Below are positions 6,840 through 16,650 of a stretch of DNA of 39,953 nt, piece after piece (positions within the stretch are counted from its first letter, which is position 1; each line of letters begins with the position of its first letter). The notes beneath the pieces are model-generated. The model saw only the letters and a list, made by a program, of their open reading frames with translations. It was not told where the DNA came from and searched no databases. The stretch lies in contig JAJRUI010000033.1 in assembly GCA_024277875.1 (NCBI GenBank), positions 1 to 39,953 on the forward strand, given 5' to 3'. The translations under genes and the position numbers were made by a program. The stretch is from Deferrisomatales bacterium (lineage in GTDB: Bacteria; Desulfobacterota; Deferrisomatia; Deferrisomatales; Deferrisomataceae).

Positions 6840-9524
6840 TCACAGGGACGGCCGAAACCGGCGCATGGCCAGGGAGTTGGTGACCACGGACACGCTCGAA
6901 AACGCCATGGCCGCGCCGGCGATCACCGGGTCGAGGAGCCACCCGGTCAACGGGTACAGGGCCCCGGCTGCCACCGGGATGCCGATCGTGTTGTACACGA
7001 ACGCCCAGAACAGGTTCTGCCGGATCTTGCGCAACGTGTACCGGCTCAGTTCCATCGCCCGGGCCACGTCCCGCAGGTCGTCGCGCACCAGCACCACGTC
7101 GGCCGACTCGATGGCCACGTCGGTGCCGGTCCCCAGGGCGATGCCCACGTCGGCCTGGGCCAGGGCGGGCGCGTCGTTGATGCCGTCGCCCACCATGGCC
7201 ACGACCGCTCCCTGCTCCTGGAGCCGGCGGATCTCCCTGGCCTTGTCCGCGGGCAGCACCTCGGCCAGAACCCGGCCGATCCCCGCCTCGGCTGCGATCG
7301 CCGCGGCCGTCCGCCGGTTGTCGCCGGTCAGGAGCACCACGGTGACCCCGCGCCTCGTGAGGGCGGCCACCGCAGCGGGCGCGTGGTCCTTGAGGGTGTC
7401 GGCCACGGCCACGACCCCGGCCGCACGGCCGTCCACGGCCACGCACAGGGCGGTCCGGCCGCCGGACTCGGACCGGGCCCGGGCGGCTTCCAGCGGCGCG
7501 GTGTCCACCCCCCGGTCCGCCAGGAACCGGGCGGTGCCCACCAGCACCTCCCGGCCGTCCACCTCGGCCCGAACCCCGTGCCCGGGCACGGCCTCGAACC
7601 CGTCCGCCCGGGGTGTTTCGAGCCCGCGGCCGGCCGCTGCAGCGGTCACGGCCCGGGCCAGGGGGTGTTCGGAAGCCGCTTCCACGGCTGCGGCCGCTGC
7701 CACGACGTCGTCCGGTTCCATCCCGTCCACCGGGACGACCGCCACCACCGTGGGCTCGCCGCGGGTGAGGGTGCCGGTCTTGTCGAACACCACCGTGTCC
7801 ACTTCCCCGGTGCGCTGCAGGGCGTCGGCGCCCTTGATCAGGATGCCCATCTGGGCCCCCAGCCCGGTGCCCACCATCACCGCGGTGGGGGTCGCGAGGC
7901 CCAGCGCGCACGGGCACGCGATGATCAGGACCGCGATGAACGCGCCCAGCGCGGCGGCCGGGTCTGCGTCCGCCGGGGTCATCCACGCGTGGAACGCGAG
8001 CACCGCGATCACGACCACCGCGGGCACGAACACCGCGGCCACCCGGTCGGCCAGGTTCTGGATCGGTGCCTTGGACCCCTGGGCCTGCTCCACCAGGTGG
8101 ACGATCTGGGCCAGGGCGGTGTCGCTGCCCACCCGGGTCGCCTCGAACACGAACGTGCCGGTTGCGTTGACCGTGGCCCCGATCACCGGGTCGCCGGGCC
8201 CCCGCTCCACCGGCAGGGATTCGCCGGTGATCATGGACTCGTCCACGGCCGACCGGCCCTCCACGATCCGGCCGTCCACCGGGATCCGTTCGCCCGGCCG
8301 GACCCGGATCCGGTCCCCCACCTCCACCTCGTCCACGGGAACCTCGATCTCCCTGCCATCGCGCACCACCCGGGCCGTGGGCGGCTGCAGATCCATCAGC
8401 TTGCGGATCGCCTCGCTGGTGCGGCCCTTGGCCACGGCCTCCAGGGTCTTTCCGAGCAGGATGAACGCCAGCAGCAGCCCGGCGGTCTCGTAGTACAGGT
8501 GGCCGCCTCCCCAGAACGTCTGGTACAGGCTGTACAGGTACGCGGTGCCTGTGCCCAGGGCCACCAGGCTGTCCATGTTGGGCGCGCCGTGCCACAACGC
8601 CCGCAGCCCGTTGCGATAGAAGCCCACGCCGGCAGCCACGATCGGGGTGCACAGCGCGAGCTGCGCCAGGGCGAGGGCGAACGGCGACCAGCCCGGTACC
8701 GGGAGCCCCACCATCGGGCCCATGGCCAGGTACAGCAGGGGCACGGCGAACGCCCAGGCGACGGCCAGGCGCGTCCTGAGCGCCCGGACCTCGCCGTCCC
8801 TGGCTTCGACCTCGCCGTCCCTTCCGCGGACCGGCTTGGCATCGTAGCCGGCCTCGCGCACCGCGGTCACGAGCCGGGTGACCCGCACCGAGCGGGGGTC
8901 GTACCGGACCTGCACCCGGGCGGTTGCCAGGGCGACCCGGACGCCGTCCACGCCGGCGAGCCGGTTCAAGGCCGCTTCGATCACCTGCTGGTCCCGGGCC
9001 GTGGTCGCTCCCGGAACCCGGAGTTCCACGGTTCTCCGGTGGTCGTCCTCGCGCACGTCGTACCCCGCCGCCCGCACCGCGTCGGCCAGGCCGCCCAGGT
9101 CGATCCTGCCGGCGTCGTACGCCACGTACGCCTTGGACGCCGCGAAGTTCACGTTGGCCGTCCGCACCCCGGCCGTCTTCCGGAGCCCTCGTTCGACCGC
9201 GGCCGCGCAGGAGGCGCAGCTCATCCCCGCGATGTCCAGGACCGCCTCGGCCCCGGCTCCGGACCCGGCTGCCGGTGCCGGCTCCTGCGACGCCTCCCCG
9301 TCCCCGGGCCCGGGGCCTGCCCCGTACGCCCGGAGAACCCCTTCGGGGTCGGCTTCGAACCGTTCCCGGCAACGGGGATTGCAGAAGTAGTACCGTTTGC
9401 CCGCGTGGTCGGAGAATCCCCCGTTCGGGGCGGCCTCGTCCACGGTCATGCGGCACAGGGGGTCGATGCTGGCGTGGGGTTCGGACGCGGGGAGGCCGGG
9501 GGGCGGGGCGTGGGCTTCGGTCAC
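6840..9524 (-). CDS. copA: Copper-translocating P1B-type ATPase with N-terminal YHS domain
   Basis: An 894-residue Cu+ exporter. Domain order: YHS metal-binding domain at about 21-60 ([16 protein letters not shown]), HMA domain at about 93-160 with GMSCASC (C103, C106), and a second HMA-like domain at about 165-230 whose metal loop reads PGATTARD with no cysteines. The membrane part carries the CPC motif (IACPCALG, about 538), then DKTGTLTRG (phosphorylated Asp, about 580) and GDGINDAP (about 779). The GTG start has AAGGAG 8 nt upstream. It detoxifies cytoplasmic copper. It lies upstream of hcp on the same strand, but hcp has its own promoter. Confidence 0.93.
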   Translation of the reverse strand: MTEAHAPPPGLPASEPHASIDPLCRMTVDEAAPNGGFSDHAGKRYYFCNPRCRERFEADPEGVLRAYGAGPGPGDGEASQEPAPAAGSGAGAEAVLDIAGMSCASCAAAVERGLRKTAGVRTANVNFAASKAYVAYDAGRIDLGGLADAVRAAGYDVREDDHRRTVELRVPGATTARDQQVIEAALNRLAGVDGVRVALATARVQVRYDPRSVRVTRLVTAVREAGYDAKPVRGRDGEVEARDGEVRALRTRLAVAWAFAVPLLYLAMGPMVGLPVPGWSPFALALAQLALCTPIVAAGVGFYRNGLRALWHGAPNMDSLVALGTGTAYLYSLYQTFWGGGHLYYETAGLLLAFILLGKTLEAVAKGRTSEAIRKLMDLQPPTARVVRDGREIEVPVDEVEVGDRIRVRPGERIPVDGRIVEGRSAVDESMITGESLPVERGPGDPVIGATVNATGTFVFEATRVGSDTALAQIVHLVEQAQGSKAPIQNLADRVAAVFVPAVVVIAVLAFHAWMTPADADPAAALGAFIAVLIIACPCALGLATPTAVMVGTGLGAQMGILIKGADALQRTGEVDTVVFDKTGTLTRGEPTVVAVVPVDGMEPDDVVAAAAAVEAASEHPLARAVTAAAAGRGLETPRADGFEAVPGHGVRAEVDGREVLVGTARFLADRGVDTAPLEAARARSESGGRTALCVAVDGRAAGVVAVADTLKDHAPAAVAALTRRGVTVVLLTGDNRRTAAAIAAEAGIGRVLAEVLPADKAREIRRLQEQGAVVAMVGDGINDAPALAQADVGIALGTGTDVAIESADVVLVRDDLRDVARAMELSRYTLRKIRQNLFWAFVYNTIGIPVAAGALYPLTGWLLDPVIAGAAMAFSSVSVVTNSLAMRRFRPSL

Positions 9525-9691
9525 GGCGGCGCTCCTTGTCGCGGGTGCTGGAATCGGGGGCGTTCCCCGTCCAGTGTACCGGCGCACGGCCGGGCGGCCA
9601 AACGGCCGGCCACCAGGACGGGAAAACCGGGTGTACAAGGCGGGGCCAGGCGGGGGAGAATGGGCCCCGGTTCGTTCGGGAGGTTCAGCCG

Positions 9692-10660
9692 ATGGTGCGT
9701 TGGTTGCGCCGGTTCGTGGTGGCGGGTGCGGTGTGGCTCCCCGCCGTGGCGCCGGCGGCTCAGGCAGTGGACGCGATGGTCGCCGGAGAACTCCGGCTCG
9801 AGGACGCGGCAGCCGCCGGGGACGCGGCAGCCCTGGACACCCTGGCGGGCGACGCCGGCGTGCCGGGGCCGGTGCGGGGGCGGGCCCTGTGGCGGCTGTT
9901 CCGGATGAAGTCCCCGCCCCTGTCACCGGCCGACCGCCTCCGGCTCAAGGCGGCCCTGGCCGACCCCGAGCCCGTGGTGCGCGCGGCAGCGGCGCGCGCC
10001 GTCGGGCTCCTGGGAGAGCGCCCCCTGGAGCGGGCCGTGCTCGCGCGGGTCGAAGAGGACGCCGCCGCGCTGGTGCGGGCCGAGGCTCTCCGGGCCGTGC
10101 GGCGCTGGACCCGCCTCGGCCACCTGTACTACCTCGAACTGGGGCTCCGGGACCCGGCCGCCCGGGTGCGGGCCGAGGCGCTGGCCGGGCTCGCCCGCCT
10201 CGAGGCCCGGGACCTGCGGCCGGACCTGCTCGGCGACGTGGAACTCCGGGCCCGGACCGCGGCCGACCCGGCAGAGCGGGGCGCGGCCCTGGACGCCCTT
10301 TCGCGGTGGGGCCGGCTCGACTGGGACACGGCGCGGGGCACGATCGTGGACCCGGCCATGCCCGACCCGCTCCGGGTGGCGGCGCTGGAACTGGCCGACC
10401 GCCTGCCGCCGGCCGAGGAGCGGGACGAGGTGCTCCTGGGACTCCTGGCCGGCGCCCGGTCCCTCGGGCTGGCGTGGGCCGCGTTCAGCCGGCTGGAGGA
10501 CGGGGGCGTGGCCGAGGCGGATCTGGCGCCGGCCGTCTCGCGGTTCCTCGCCGGCAACGGGCAGGACAACGCGGCCACCCGCCGGATGGCCGCGTACCTG
10601 GAGCGCCAGGGGTACCGGGTGGCGTTCGAGGCCGGCGTGTGGCGCACGTCGGCGCGGTAG
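9692..10660 (+). CDS. Secreted HEAT-repeat protein
   Basis: A 322-residue protein with a signal peptide ([25 protein letters not shown]). The mature part is an Ala/Leu/Arg-rich helical array of HEAT-like units, e.g. [24 protein letters not shown] and [22 protein letters not shown], about 35 residues apart. HEAT arrays bind proteins; no catalytic motif is visible. GGGAGG precedes the ATG. It is convergent with another HEAT protein at 10665, four bases away, suggesting related roles, although the two are only similar in repeat type. Confidence 0.7.
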   Translation: MVRWLRRFVVAGAVWLPAVAPAAQAVDAMVAGELRLEDAAAAGDAAALDTLAGDAGVPGPVRGRALWRLFRMKSPPLSPADRLRLKAALADPEPVVRAAAARAVGLLGERPLERAVLARVEEDAAALVRAEALRAVRRWTRLGHLYYLELGLRDPAARVRAEALAGLARLEARDLRPDLLGDVELRARTAADPAERGAALDALSRWGRLDWDTARGTIVDPAMPDPLRVAALELADRLPPAEERDEVLLGLLAGARSLGLAWAAFSRLEDGGVAEADLAPAVSRFLAGNGQDNAATRRMAAYLERQGYRVAFEAGVWRTSAR

Positions 10661-10664
10661 CCCG

Positions 10665-11435
10665 TCAGTCCAGGAACACCCGGGCCTTGCGGGCCTCCGC
10701 CCGGACGATGTAGGCCACGTCCCAGTTGCCGGCCTCGTCCTCCCCCAGGATCCGGTCCACCGTCCGGGAGACCTCCTTTTTCTGGTCCCTGGACAGCAGG
10801 CCGAACCGCGCCATCTTGCCCAGGCTGCGCACGGCCTTGCTCCGCACCCCTGCGAAGCGGTCCGACACCCGGTCCATCAGGCGGCGGAACATGCCCTTGC
10901 GCGTCTCGTCGTCGAGCTTGTCCGGGCTGACGTGCTCGCAAACCTTTCCGAGGGCCCGTGCCGCTGTGTCCAGGATCTCCGGGTTCGGGTCTTCCACCGC
11001 TTCGAACAGGGTGGGCAGGGCGTCGAGCACCTCCACCGCCTTGATCTTGCCCAGCGCGTACAGCACGAACACCCGGTCGTAGGTGTCCGAGAGCTTCCCG
11101 TACGCGTCCAGCAGGGGCCCCACCGCCGCGTACCCGATCTTTCCGAACACGGCGGCCAGGTGGAAGTGGCTCTTCAGGTCGGTCTCCCCCAGGGAACCCA
11201 GGAGCACGGGGATCACCCGTTCGCGCTGGTCCGCCAGCAGGTCCTCTGCCCGCTCCATCACCGGCAGCAGTTCGGGGTGGTCCATCGGGTCGATGTAGAA
11301 CAGACCGGCCACGGCGTGCACTGCCTCCTCGAACTCCGGCCCGGACAGGGTGGGGAGCCGGCGGGCCAGGTCCTCCAGGGCGTTCTGGATCTGGAACTTG
11401 TCCTCGCTTTGCATGCGGGAGATCAGGTCTTTCAT
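10665..11435 (-). CDS. Cytoplasmic HEAT/ARM-repeat protein
   Basis: A 256-residue soluble protein (MKDLISRMQSEDKFQIQNAL) composed of helical pairs. Recognisable repeat units include VFVLYALGKIKAVEVLDALPTLFEAVEDPNPEILDTAARALGKV and RFAGVRSKAVRSLGKMARFG, typical of HEAT/ARM scaffolds. There is no signal peptide. It begins at an ATG with GAGGA upstream. No enzyme motif is visible. The plus-strand HEAT gene converges on it from the other side. Confidence 0.7.
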   Translation of the reverse strand: MKDLISRMQSEDKFQIQNALEDLARRLPTLSGPEFEEAVHAVAGLFYIDPMDHPELLPVMERAEDLLADQRERVIPVLLGSLGETDLKSHFHLAAVFGKIGYAAVGPLLDAYGKLSDTYDRVFVLYALGKIKAVEVLDALPTLFEAVEDPNPEILDTAARALGKVCEHVSPDKLDDETRKGMFRRLMDRVSDRFAGVRSKAVRSLGKMARFGLLSRDQKKEVSRTVDRILGEDEAGNWDVAYIVRAEARKARVFLD

Positions 11436-11581
11436 GGTCGTGGTCCTCGCGTGGTCAGGGGAACAGGGTGTCGTCCGGCATCCATGAAGTGTAACGCCGT
11501 CCCGTCCCGGGGCAAAGGGGCCCGGTCTCAAGCATGGGCCGGCACGGGCCGAAACGGGTCCCAGACCCCCTTGGAGGCCCC

Positions 11582-12157
11582 ATGTTGCCACGTCTGCCGT
11601 TCCGCCGCAGGATCTACCTGGTCAAGCACGGGTTCCAGATGCGGTTCGCCGCGTACCCCCTGGTGTTTCTCGCCGGGTTCCTCGGGGCCTCTGGGGTGTT
11701 CCTGTACCGGTACCTCCACGAGCGCCTGCGGCTGCAGGCGTACTTCTCCCACAGCCGGCTGGACAACCCGTGGGACCTGGTGGCGCCGGCCGTCGGCCAG
11801 GTGGTGGTGTGGGGCGGCACCGCGTTCCTGGTGGCCCTGGCCGGATGGGGGTGGGTGCGGTTCCGGCGCCTTCACCGGGACCTGGAAGCGGTCTCCGACT
11901 GGCTGGCCGACCGCACCCGCCTCGGAGACGTGGCCGACCCGCCGGCCCTCGACGAGACCGAAGTGCGAATCCTGGCCGAGCGCCTGTCCGAGGCCACCCG
12001 GACCTTTGCCGCGTGGGAGCGGGAGGCGGGGGAGAAGGCAGCCCGGGCCGTCTCGGCGGCGGAGGCCCACGGGCCGGCCAGCGCCGAGGCCACGGCAGCC
12101 CTGGACGCGCTCCGGGCAGCGGTGGGGCGAGTCCGCGTGGACGAGGGACTCCGTTGA
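11582..12157 (+). CDS. Two-TM HAMP-like membrane protein, first gene of cytochrome operon
   Basis: A 191-residue protein: a membrane helix at about 20-42 (AAYPLVFLAGFLGASGVFLY), a short periplasmic loop, a second helix at about 70-92 (VVVWGGTAFLVALAGWGWV), then a HAMP-like linker (FRRLHRDLEAVSDWLADRT) and a helical tail ending in an Ala-rich coiled coil. No kinase, cyclase or chemotaxis output domain follows. TGGAGG precedes the ATG. The next gene, a tetraheme cytochrome, overlaps its stop, so the pair should form a membrane redox or sensing unit. Function is not known. Confidence 0.65.
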   Translation: MLPRLPFRRRIYLVKHGFQMRFAAYPLVFLAGFLGASGVFLYRYLHERLRLQAYFSHSRLDNPWDLVAPAVGQVVVWGGTAFLVALAGWGWVRFRRLHRDLEAVSDWLADRTRLGDVADPPALDETEVRILAERLSEATRTFAAWEREAGEKAARAVSAAEAHGPASAEATAALDALRAAVGRVRVDEGLR

Positions 12158-12678
12158 AAGGGCGGCTCCTGGGGGGCGTGGTGGCCGCAGCGGTGCTGGC
12201 GGCGTGGGCCCTGGCCGCTGTCACCGGGGACCCCGGCGCCCTGGACGCCCACGGGTTCATGGAAAGCGAGGAACGGTGCGGCGGGTGCCACCACATGGAA
12301 CCCGACGGCGCCGACTGGCTCCTCGACCCCCACCTGTTCGTCCGGCCGGTGGTTCCCATGTGCATGGAGTGCCACCCGTCCGACCGGATCGGCCGGTCCC
12401 ACCCCGTCGGGGTCGACCCGTACGAGACCCTGGACCTGCGGGACCTGCCCGAGGACCTGCCCCTCCACTGGTCGGACGACGCCCGGGCCGAGGTGATGAC
12501 CTGTGGTACCTGCCACGACCCCCACGGGCCCCGGTTCTCGGGCGCCAAACTGTTCTCGTTCCAGCAACCTTATCCGGGAACGGGCGGGCAGTACCTGACC
12601 TTTTTCCTCCGGGTGCGCGGGGAGACCCCCCGGGAGGGGTTCACCCCGCTGTGCCACCGGTGCCACCCGGGCCTGTGA
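12154..12678 (+). CDS. Exported tetraheme c-type cytochrome
   Basis: A 174-residue protein with a signal peptide or anchor (LLGGVVAAAVLAAWALAA) and four heme-binding motifs: CGGCH (42-46), CMECH (70-74), CGTCH (117-121) and CHRCH (167-171). A further His after the first motif and several Met/His between motifs could be distal ligands. The probable start is TTG 12154, overlapping the preceding stop (TTGA) with GAGGGA upstream. It is flanked by two TM-HAMP proteins, which suggests electron transfer at the periplasmic face of the membrane. I do not recognise a specific named cytochrome. Confidence 0.85.
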   Translation: MKGRLLGGVVAAAVLAAWALAAVTGDPGALDAHGFMESEERCGGCHHMEPDGADWLLDPHLFVRPVVPMCMECHPSDRIGRSHPVGVDPYETLDLRDLPEDLPLHWSDDARAEVMTCGTCHDPHGPRFSGAKLFSFQQPYPGTGGQYLTFFLRVRGETPREGFTPLCHRCHPGL

Positions 12679-12686
12679 GGGCGACC

Positions 12687-13205
12687 ATGACCGACAACGA
12701 GACCCCGTTCGGGCTGGCCTATCCCCTCGGGTTCCTCCTCCGGACGGCCCTGGCCGTGGCGCTGGCGTGCGGGGTGGGCCTCGGGGTGCTGCGGTGGGTG
12801 TTCTACCGGGAACTGGGCCCGGAGTACGCCCGGGCGTTCTACACCCTGAAAAACCTGGGCGGGTTCCTCGCCCCGGCCCTCCTGTTCGCCGTGCTCGCGG
12901 TGCTGGCCGTGGCGTCCGTGGCCGTGTTCGGCGTGGCCCTGTTCGCGTCCCACAAGGTGGCGGGACCGCTGTTCCGTCTCCAGCGGGTGGCCGGCCACCT
13001 GGCCGCCGGCACCCTGGCCGGCCGGGTCCACCTGCGGGCCGGGGACCACGGCAAGGTGGTGGCCCACGAGATCAACCGGTGGGTCGAGGCGCGCAAGGAC
13101 CGGCTGGCCCGGGTCCGGAACGCCCTGGCTGCGGCCGAAGCGGCCCGGCACCGGCCGGACGAATTCGTTCGTAGACTTCGAGAAATCGAACAAAGAGGTT
13201 CTTGA
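12687..13205 (+). CDS. Two-TM HAMP-domain protein without output domain
   Basis: A 172-residue protein: membrane helix at about 12-33, a short periplasmic segment (FYRELGPEYARAFYTLKN), a second helix at about 58-85, then a clear HAMP domain starting HKVAGPLFRLQRVAGHLAAG and ending near EINRWVEAR, followed by a basic helical tail. It has the layout of the protein two genes upstream and no output domain. It lies 8 nt after the cytochrome stop. The -35 box of the fur-family promoter overlaps its stop codon. Confidence 0.7.
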   Translation: MTDNETPFGLAYPLGFLLRTALAVALACGVGLGVLRWVFYRELGPEYARAFYTLKNLGGFLAPALLFAVLAVLAVASVAVFGVALFASHKVAGPLFRLQRVAGHLAAGTLAGRVHLRAGDHGKVVAHEINRWVEARKDRLARVRNALAAAEAARHRPDEFVRRLREIEQRGS

Positions 13206-13230
13206 CAATATTTTGGATCTGTACTATTCG
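13202..13230 (+). promoter_or_regulatory. Promoter of the Fur/PerR-family gene
   Basis: TTGACA at 13202-13207 followed after 17 bp by TATTCG (13225-13230). The segment is conspicuously AT-rich against its surroundings. No convincing 7-1-7 PerR or Fur box is visible, so autoregulation is not established. Confidence 0.5.
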
Positions 13231-13287
13231 AAGGCACACTGTTTTGCCCCGTCTTTTTTTTGCTTGTTTCTGGGGAAGGGGGCTTTC

Positions 13288-13725
13288 GTGGGCACCAACG
13301 GATACGCCGACCGGGTCATCCAGCGTTTGCGGGGTAAGAAGCTCAAGATAACACCCCAACGGATCGCGATTCTCCATTACCTAGAAGGAAACACGGCCCA
13401 CCCGTCGGCGGAACAGATTTACCGGGAGGTATCCCGGGCTTTCCCGACGATTTCCCTTGCCACGGTCTACAACACCTTGGATACACTGGAACGGCTCGGG
13501 GAACTCCAGGTTGTTGCCATCGACCCGGCTCGCAAACGGTACGACCCCGACACCCGTCCACACCACCACGCGATGTGTACCGAATGCCGCACGATCCAGG
13601 ACGTCCACACCGACTACGGGGGGACGATCGCCCTGCCGGACGGGTTGCGGGAACGGCTGCAGGTGGCGTCGGTCACGGTTCATTTCAGCGGCCTGTGCCG
13701 GTCCTGTTCACCCGTCACCATCTGA
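13288..13725 (+). CDS. Fur-family regulator, PerR-like
   Basis: A 145-residue regulator. An N-terminal winged helix carries LKITPQRIAILHYLEG and the recognition-helix region SLATVYNTLDTLERLGEL (about 56-73). The dimerisation part has PHHHAMCTEC with Cys97 and Cys100, and a closing CRSC with Cys137 and Cys140, the structural zinc site of PerR/Fur proteins. PerR-type sensing (peroxide) is more likely than Fur (iron), judged from the compact form and the HHH/D pattern, but this is inference. The GTG start at 13288 follows AAGGGGG; the ORF extends upstream only through promoter DNA. Codon usage at the 5' end is less GC-rich than in its neighbours. Confidence 0.8.
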   Translation: MGTNGYADRVIQRLRGKKLKITPQRIAILHYLEGNTAHPSAEQIYREVSRAFPTISLATVYNTLDTLERLGELQVVAIDPARKRYDPDTRPHHHAMCTECRTIQDVHTDYGGTIALPDGLRERLQVASVTVHFSGLCRSCSPVTI

Positions 13726-15404
13726 GCTGGCTAGCCGCCGTGCTCGTCGCGGGCGTGGCGGCTGCCGACCCGTCCGTCGTGAGCGGCGTGCTGGACGGCG
13801 AGCACACCTGGGCGGGCGACGTCCGGGTCGAGGGGGACGTGTGGGTGCCACCAGGCGGCCGGTTGGTGGTCGAGGCCGGTACGCGGGTCCGGTTCGCCGA
13901 GGCGCTCAGCACCAAGACCGATCCGGTGTTCTGGCACCCGGCCACCGAACTGGCCGCCGCCGGCACCGTGGAGGTGCGGGGGACCCCGGAGCGTCCCGTG
14001 GTGTTCGAAGGGGAGGGCGGGGTTGCGTGGGGCGGACTCGTGGCCGCACCCGGGGGCCGGCTGGTCCTGCGGAACGCCCGGATCCTGGACGCGGACGAGG
14101 CCGTGCTGTGCGTGGCTGCGGCGTGCACGGCGGACGCTGTCCGGATCGCCCGAAGCCAGTACGGGGTGGTGGCCGGGCCCGGGGCGAGGCTCGAGGTCCG
14201 GGACACCGGGGTCTCGGCCGCCGGGGCCGGTCTCCTGGACCTGGGGTCGGCCGATACCGGGTGGCGGGACCGGGTGTCGGTCGTTGTTGCCGGAGATGCC
14301 GAGGCCCTCCGCCTCGCGCCCCCGGCCCGGGCCGTGTCCGTGGTCGCGTTCCCCGAGGCCCGGCAGCCCCGGGTGGAGTACGTGGGGGAGTACACCGTGG
14401 CCCGTTCCGAGACCTGGTCCGGGGAGGTGGTGGTGGCCGGCCGGGTCACGGTGGTGCCCGGCGCCGTGCTCACCCTGGCCCCGGGCACCCGGGTGCTGTT
14501 CCGCAGGCTGGACACCAACCGGGATGGCCTCGGGGAGGGCGAACTCCTGGTGCTCGGCGGGATCCGGAGCCTGGGGGAGCCCGGCCGGCCCGTGGTGTTC
14601 GCTTCGGCCGAGACCAAGCCGCAGCCAGGGGACTGGGACAAAGTGAGCCTGATCGCGTCCGAAGATCCGGACAACCGGTTCCGGTACACCGTGTTTCGTC
14701 ACGGGACCCAGGCGCTCCACGCCCATTTCTCCGGGTTCTCGGCCGAGGACTGCCTGTTCCAGGACAACCTCCGGGCAGTGCAGTTCCAGGAGAGCGACCG
14801 CGCCGAGATCCTGCGAAGCGTGTTCACCGGCAACAAGCAGGCGCTGAGGTTCCGGGACTCCACCGTGCGGGTCGAGGACAGCGTCTTTTTCGACAACCTG
14901 TACGCGGTGCACGGGTTCCGGGCGGACCTGGTGTTCCGGGGCAACACGGTGGAGGGCAACGCCCTGGGCGGGTTGCTGGCCAAGGAGAGCGGGGTGGTGC
15001 TCGCTGGCAACCGGTTCTCCCGCAACCGGGACGGCGCCCGGATGAAGGAGCCGGGGACCCGGGTCCGGATCTCGGGCAACCGGTTCGGGTCGGCCGCCGA
15101 GGACGGGCTGTCCTTGAGCCGGGTTGCCGGTGAGGTGGCCGGCAACCGGTTCGGCCCGGCCGGCCTCGATCTGGTGGCCCTGGACCGGTCCGAGGTGCGG
15201 CTGGCCGGCAACCGGTTCGGCCCGGCCGGCCGGTCGGCGGTGCACTTGCAGGGTGAGGGCGACGTGGACGCCCGGGGCAACGACTGGGGGGGGGACCCCG
15301 AAACCCGGATCCACGACCGGTTGGACGAACCAGGCCTGGGCCGGGTGCGGTGGGAGCCGGCGGCCCGGGACCTCGAACCCCGGGTGCCCGGGGCCGGGTG
15401 GTGA
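13695..15404 (+). CDS. Exported right-handed parallel beta-helix protein (NosD/pectate-lyase fold type)
   Basis: About 569 residues, with a signal peptide (LSWLAAVLVAGVAAADP). The mature protein opens with strand-rich units (VRVEGDVWVPPGGRLVVEAGTRV) and continues as a beta-helix with repeated Asn-containing turns: FTGNKQALRF, FFDNLYAVHG, GNTVEGNALGG, and three GNRF units near the C-terminus. Such proteins bind or cleave polysaccharides or act as surface scaffolds; no catalytic triad is evident. The likely GTG start at 13695 overlaps the regulator gene by 31 nt. It is followed after 10 nt by an amidase gene, suggesting an envelope role. Confidence 0.75.
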   Translation: MPVLFTRHHLSWLAAVLVAGVAAADPSVVSGVLDGEHTWAGDVRVEGDVWVPPGGRLVVEAGTRVRFAEALSTKTDPVFWHPATELAAAGTVEVRGTPERPVVFEGEGGVAWGGLVAAPGGRLVLRNARILDADEAVLCVAAACTADAVRIARSQYGVVAGPGARLEVRDTGVSAAGAGLLDLGSADTGWRDRVSVVVAGDAEALRLAPPARAVSVVAFPEARQPRVEYVGEYTVARSETWSGEVVVAGRVTVVPGAVLTLAPGTRVLFRRLDTNRDGLGEGELLVLGGIRSLGEPGRPVVFASAETKPQPGDWDKVSLIASEDPDNRFRYTVFRHGTQALHAHFSGFSAEDCLFQDNLRAVQFQESDRAEILRSVFTGNKQALRFRDSTVRVEDSVFFDNLYAVHGFRADLVFRGNTVEGNALGGLLAKESGVVLAGNRFSRNRDGARMKEPGTRVRISGNRFGSAAEDGLSLSRVAGEVAGNRFGPAGLDLVALDRSEVRLAGNRFGPAGRSAVHLQGEGDVDARGNDWGGDPETRIHDRLDEPGLGRVRWEPAARDLEPRVPGAGW

Positions 15405-15414
15405 GGAGGGGCCC

Positions 15415-16650
15415 ATGACGAGCGTTCGTTGGGTGGGCGCGGTGTGCGCGGCAGTGGCCGTGCTGGCGTGGGCCGCCGTCGCAACCGCTGGCAGCGACCT
15501 GGACGCGGTGCGCCAGCGGCTGCGGGCCGAAGCCGGGGTGCCCGTGAAGCCGGCCGACGGCCGGGACCTTCCCCTGGTGTCGATCACCCCCCTGCCCGGG
15601 GACGACCACGGCAGGCTCTCGGTCGAACTGACCGGCAGCCGGGACGCGCAGGCCGTGCTACGCCGGGCCGCGCCGCAGCTGCGGCCGGGGGAGCGGGTCT
15701 ACGTGCCCCGGGCGGTTCTCTCCCCCCGGCTCGCCGACCCCCGCACCGAGGTCCTGCGGATCGGGGGCGATACCCCGACCCTGTGGCGCCTGGTCCGCCG
15801 GTACCTGGACACCCGGGACGCGGGCACGGCGGCCACGGTGCGCAACGTGCAGCGCCTCAACGGGATCGTCGACCCCACCCGGCTGGCCCGGGGCGCCCGG
15901 GTCCTGGTGCCCCGGAGCCTCCTGGCCCGGACTCCGGCCCGGCCGGCGCAGCCGCTGCGGGTGTCCAGGCGGTACCGGGTGAAGGACGTGGCCGGGCTGT
16001 CCCGGGTGGCCACGGCCGACGACTTTCCCCGTTCCCTCCAGCGGAGGCTGCGCCGGAGCGGGCTGTGGCGCCGCCAGCTCGGGGCCCGGTCGGTGGACCT
16101 GGTGGTGATCCACACCACCGAACACCGGGGCGCGCCGTTCCCCAACGTGGCCCGGTACATCCAGCGCAAGCGGCTCACCAACTACCTGGTCGGCCCGGAC
16201 GGCGTGGTGTACGAGGTGGTCCCCGAGGCCCACCGGGCCCACGGGTGCGGCGAGAGCCTGTGGGAGGGGCGTTACGCCGTGGACTTCGGCGCGATCAACG
16301 TGGAGATCTACGCGGACACGGCCGGGGCGAAACCGGGCGCCGGCATCCGGCCGGCCCAGTACGACGCCCTGCGCGCCCTGCTGGCCGACATCCGGGCGCG
16401 TAGGCCCCAGATCCACCAGGGCCGGGTGGTGACCCACCGGATGGTCTCGGTGAGCTACCGGTACGGCACGCGGTCCAGAAAAGGGGACCCGTACGTGTTC
16501 TCCTGGGCCCGGGCCGGGCTGCCCGACAACAGCCAAGTGATCGACCAGGACGTGCTCCTGGGCCGGGCGCGGCTGTGCACGGACGACCGGTACGCCGACC
16601 GGGTCACCGAGGGACAGGCTGCCGCGGCCCGGTACCAGGGCACGCTGTAG
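15415..16650 (+). CDS. N-acetylmuramoyl-L-alanine amidase (Amidase_2) with LysM-like domain
   Basis: A 411-residue exported enzyme. After a signal peptide (VCAAVAVLAWAAVATAGS) comes a LysM-like cell-wall-binding region (DTPTLWRLVRRYL ... VQRLNGIVDPTRLARGARVLVP, about 120-165). The C-terminal Amidase_2 domain follows, with zinc-ligand motifs VVIHTTEH, HRAHGCG and VVTHRMVS, plus KGDPYVFSW in place of the usual R-x-DPG-x-F-W. It would cleave the MurNAc-L-Ala bond in the periplasm. The ATG has GAGGAGGGG upstream, 10 nt after the beta-helix stop. The stop codon runs into the hairpin repeat. Confidence 0.85.
   Translation: MTSVRWVGAVCAAVAVLAWAAVATAGSDLDAVRQRLRAEAGVPVKPADGRDLPLVSITPLPGDDHGRLSVELTGSRDAQAVLRRAAPQLRPGERVYVPRAVLSPRLADPRTEVLRIGGDTPTLWRLVRRYLDTRDAGTAATVRNVQRLNGIVDPTRLARGARVLVPRSLLARTPARPAQPLRVSRRYRVKDVAGLSRVATADDFPRSLQRRLRRSGLWRRQLGARSVDLVVIHTTEHRGAPFPNVARYIQRKRLTNYLVGPDGVVYEVVPEAHRAHGCGESLWEGRYAVDFGAINVEIYADTAGAKPGAGIRPAQYDALRALLADIRARRPQIHQGRVVTHRMVSVSYRYGTRSRKGDPYVFSWARAGLPDNSQVIDQDVLLGRARLCTDDRYADRVTEGQAAAARYQGTL

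Noticed and set aside
4967-9900. Long open frames on the plus strand opposite hcp and copA
   Set aside because: They are antisense shadows produced by the high GC content; the minus-strand products have full family motifs and ribosome binding sites.
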